DNA from: Spirometra erinaceieuropaei
Taxonomy: Eukaryota; Platyhelminthes; Cestoda; Diphyllobothriidea; Diphyllobothriidae
NCBI GenBank assembly: GCA_902702965.1
Contig: CACRXP010001181.1
Coordinates: forward strand, 52,348-116,347
Length of the DNA: 64,000 nucleotides
Direction: 5' to 3'
The translations under genes and the position numbers were made by a program. Positions 61,963-64,000 of this stretch are shown here, piece after piece. Each line of letters begins with the position of its first letter. Position 1 is the stretch's first letter. The notes beneath the pieces are model-generated. The model was given only the letters and a program-made list of their open reading frames with translations, had not been told where the DNA came from and made no database searches.

Positions 61963-62003
61963 TGGCGAGCAAACGCTTGCTTTCGATAAATTCTCTCTAG
62001 GCG
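61963..62003 (-). ncRNA. Hammerhead-like ribozyme in the PLE-2 tail (mutated core)
   Basis: Minus strand: CGC, CTAGAGA where CTGATGA is expected, a short stem II, CGAAA, a perfect stem III hairpin GCAA-GCGT-TTGC, then TC|GCC. The copy at 10145-10184 keeps CTGATGA but has a poorer stem III. Together they support a hammerhead with a true stem III hairpin, unlike the open ACGT stem III of PLE-1. Confidence 0.55.
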
Positions 62004-62175
62004 AGTACAATTATATGCGATAAGGGCACAGTCAAACATGTCAGTGGTTGGAAAATCGACAAAAGTTAGTTTTTAAAACAGAGGCAGAAAGAGAGTGGAA
62101 AGGAGTTAATGAGATCCCTCTGCACACACAGGGTCGATTTCGCAACCTGACTGTGGCCGCTTCTGCCATTGCCAA

Positions 62176-63620
62176 CTAATTTTGTCCCAATAGCTTAGAA
62201 TTGCTCGAGGGGACATTATAAATCCCACAAAATTCTTCGTCGGGGTATACACGATACCCGGAATAAATTGCATGCATAAGAATGGCGCTGCTTATGCTTC
62301 TAGTTCCGCCCTTTTCCCAGACTTGCGGGAGGTGTTCTCGTATTCTTTTTGATAGACGCCGACTCTTACGACCAACGTAACCTACTCCACAGGAGCAAGT
62401 TGAAGAACAGATCCACAATGAGGTGGTCTGAAGTGGCAACCTATCCTTACCTGATCTGTGTAAAATAAAATTAGTGGATAATAATATTCAAGCCCTTGCT
62501 CCTAGTAAGATTCGCGTCATAGCTTGCTCAAGGCGTCTTCTTAGAAATTCACCCGCAGGGTCCTCTTGAAAAGGGACTTTGAGGGGCAAAGTTTTCTTTT
62601 TAGCAGTCAGTGCGGTGGGTTTTACCGATCGCCTCGGCGATGTTCTTTGTGATAAACCTATCAAAATACTTGTTTTCCTGAAGCAAATATTGGATTTTGC
62701 CATGCTTCTTCTTGATGCTGTCTGTTGAGAAAATGTTTCCAGTTTTTTATGCTAATCAATCGGACTAGATTTCGTTTTTCTGGAGGAGTACGAAACTGCC
62801 AAGGTCCGTCTAATTTTCAAACCAAGTTTTCTTCCAATAGACGCTCCTTCGGACACTACCGTCAGGCCTCCTGCCTAGGAGAACACTTAAGAATGGAGCG
62901 ATCCGGCCATTTCCATCTCCAACTTGAATTTGATAGGCGAATGTGCCTGATTTACATCATTTAAAAGGGAAGCTACGTCGGTTTTTACCCTGGCAATTGC
63001 AAACATGTCATTAACATAGCGAACGTTATGTTTAAGCTTATTTATCTGATCGTTTGGCTGAACTCTCTCCAGCTTGCCCCTGAAGATATTGCTTAAGGGA
63101 TGTTCAAGAGGTGGGCCCATTGCAACGCCGTCAATTTGTCTATAGAGTTGGTTGTCAAAAAGGAACTGTACACGTAATATACTTCTTAATAACAATTTCC
63201 TGACTGTGATTGTCGGACTTACTATTTTTTACTGATTGGGTAATAAGAACTCATAGATATAACTAGCTGTCTCAGTGATCTGAACGTTTGTAAAAGTGAT
63301 GAGACGTCTAGCCAGAACAACACCATGTCGTTAAGGTTAAGGTATTTGATGTCGTCAATGAATTCAAAGGTATGCTGATAGCGGCTTGGCGTTAGCTGAT
63401 GCTGTATGGGCTTGAGTTTCTCTGCCAACCACTTTGTTATCGCATGATACGGAGAGTTTCATATGTCTAAAATCGGTAGAATCGGCGGGCCTTCCTTATG
63501 GATCTTAGGTAAACCATATAGTCGTGGACTATGTGTGCCGACTGGCCGGAGGTATTCGAAATCACGATCACTTATGAAACTTTCTGTGTGGGGCCTTCTT
63601 AGACAGGCGAACAGTCAATG
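62176..63620 (-). pseudogene. PLE-2 reverse transcriptase/GIY-YIG, disrupted
   Basis: Reading from 63620 down: YGLPKIHKEGPPI (about 63475-63520), a frameshift, then EKLKPIQHQLTPSRYQHTFE, a motif A-like LDVSSLLQT, a further break, then YRQIDGVAMGPPL (motif B), RYVNDMFAIARVK (motif C, with Asn in place of the second catalytic Asp of YVDD), then VPFQEDPAGEFLRRRLEQAM of the linker, another break, and CSCGVGYVGRKSRRLSKRIR with EHLP (GIY-YIG). Several frameshifts and the YVND change show it is dead. Confidence 0.88.
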
Positions 63621-63819
63621 GTCATTTTTTGACGGAAGCGGCTTTTAGAGATGTTCTAAAAAGAGTGCATTCATAAGCTCACACCTCAGCAAGTTCCCAA
63701 CATCATGGGATTAGACCACATGATAATTAATATTACAAGTCCACTTGAAAGATAAACCTAACCGAAAACGCATTTCAGAATTTTTGCTAGCATTTTATGA
63801 AATCAGTCACTGGCTGTAC

Positions 63820-64000
63820 ATCCCTATCCTCCACTCTTTCTGTTGCTGGTGCGAATCCGAAACACCCGGCAAACAGAGGTTTTGGATTCAATGAACGCAA
63901 GTTCATGTGGGCTGCCCAATGCGAAAGAGGCGGCTTTCGCCGGTCACGTGAAGCGGTCCACGCCTAAGACCCACGAGAATGCTGCATAAACGCTGAGTTT
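63820..64000. other. Right edge of window, unannotated
   Basis: A short GC-richer stretch; no feature is recognised. Confidence 0.3.

Larger units (their letters stand above)
61922..63620 (-). mobile_element. PLE-2 (second Penelope-like family), 5'-truncated, 8-bp target duplication
   Basis: Minus-strand order: reverse transcriptase pieces (63620-62480), GIY-YIG piece (62440-62176), then a ~250-bp tail containing a ribozyme (61963-62003). Flanked by GTCATTTT repeats. The protein shares motif order with PLE-1 but little sequence outside the motifs, so it is a separate lineage. Confidence 0.85.
61176..63819. mobile_element. Subfamily-B foldback element split by PLE-2
   Basis: The left part (61176-61921) holds the left arm, centre and most of the right arm. 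The right part (63621-63819) completes the right arm and ends ATCAGTCACTGGCTGTA. The host sequence GTCATTTT appears on both sides of PLE-2 (61914-61921 and 63621-63628). Confidence 0.82.

Overview
The window reads as repeat-rich, AT-rich eukaryotic DNA with almost no host genes. My best guess is a flatworm, possibly a diphyllobothriid-type tapeworm. The reasons are several distinct Penelope-like retroelements with GIY-YIG endonucleases and hammerhead ribozymes, tRNA-derived SINEs, and long gene-poor stretches. The organism call is inference. No conserved host gene, rRNA or functional tRNA was recognised.

Three things dominate. (1) A family of Penelope-like elements, here PLE-1, lies in pieces at 11.0-11.6, 27.46-29.17, 32.1-32.5, 33.48-35.32, 37.57-37.8 and 56.5-57.3 kb. 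The 33.48-35.32 kb copy keeps a 537-codon reverse transcriptase/GIY-YIG frame, is 5'-truncated and sits between 10-bp target duplications. Its terminal segment carries a TATA box, a hammerhead ribozyme and, inside the ribozyme core, the apparent start codons of the element's protein. Two other families are present: PLE-2 (61.92-63.62 kb, broken) and PLE-3 (31.25-32.1 kb, broken). (2) About a dozen copies of a ~1-kb foldback (MITE-like) element with TA target duplications and long inverted arms occur in two related subfamilies, A and B. Nested insertions date them: an A copy sits inside a B copy at 13.7-15.7 kb, and PLE-2 sits inside a B copy at 61.2-63.8 kb. (3) tRNA-derived SINEs include a composite of two oppositely oriented SINE units that appears to have landed as one piece, with a 13-bp target duplication at 35.34-35.92 kb.

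Layout: 0-7 kb holds two foldback elements in otherwise featureless DNA. At 7.03-7.54 kb (minus) is the one plausible host coding exon, a 169-residue secreted protein with weak insulin-like hints. From 7.5-19.4 kb there are PLE-1 debris and nested foldback elements. From 19.4-21.5 kb is a GC-richer degenerate repeat cluster. From 22-31 kb are foldback elements and a PLE-1 copy with inverted ends. From 31-38 kb is a dense retroelement cluster (PLE-3, PLE-1, composite SINE, ribozyme pair). From 38-56 kb are foldback elements and SINE relics. From 56-64 kb are a foldback/PLE-1 junction, a long ATG trinucleotide array and PLE-2 inside a B foldback element.

The genes do not form a pathway. The window is best understood as layers of mobile DNA, with the PLE terminal segment (promoter, ribozyme, start codon) as its most interesting functional unit.
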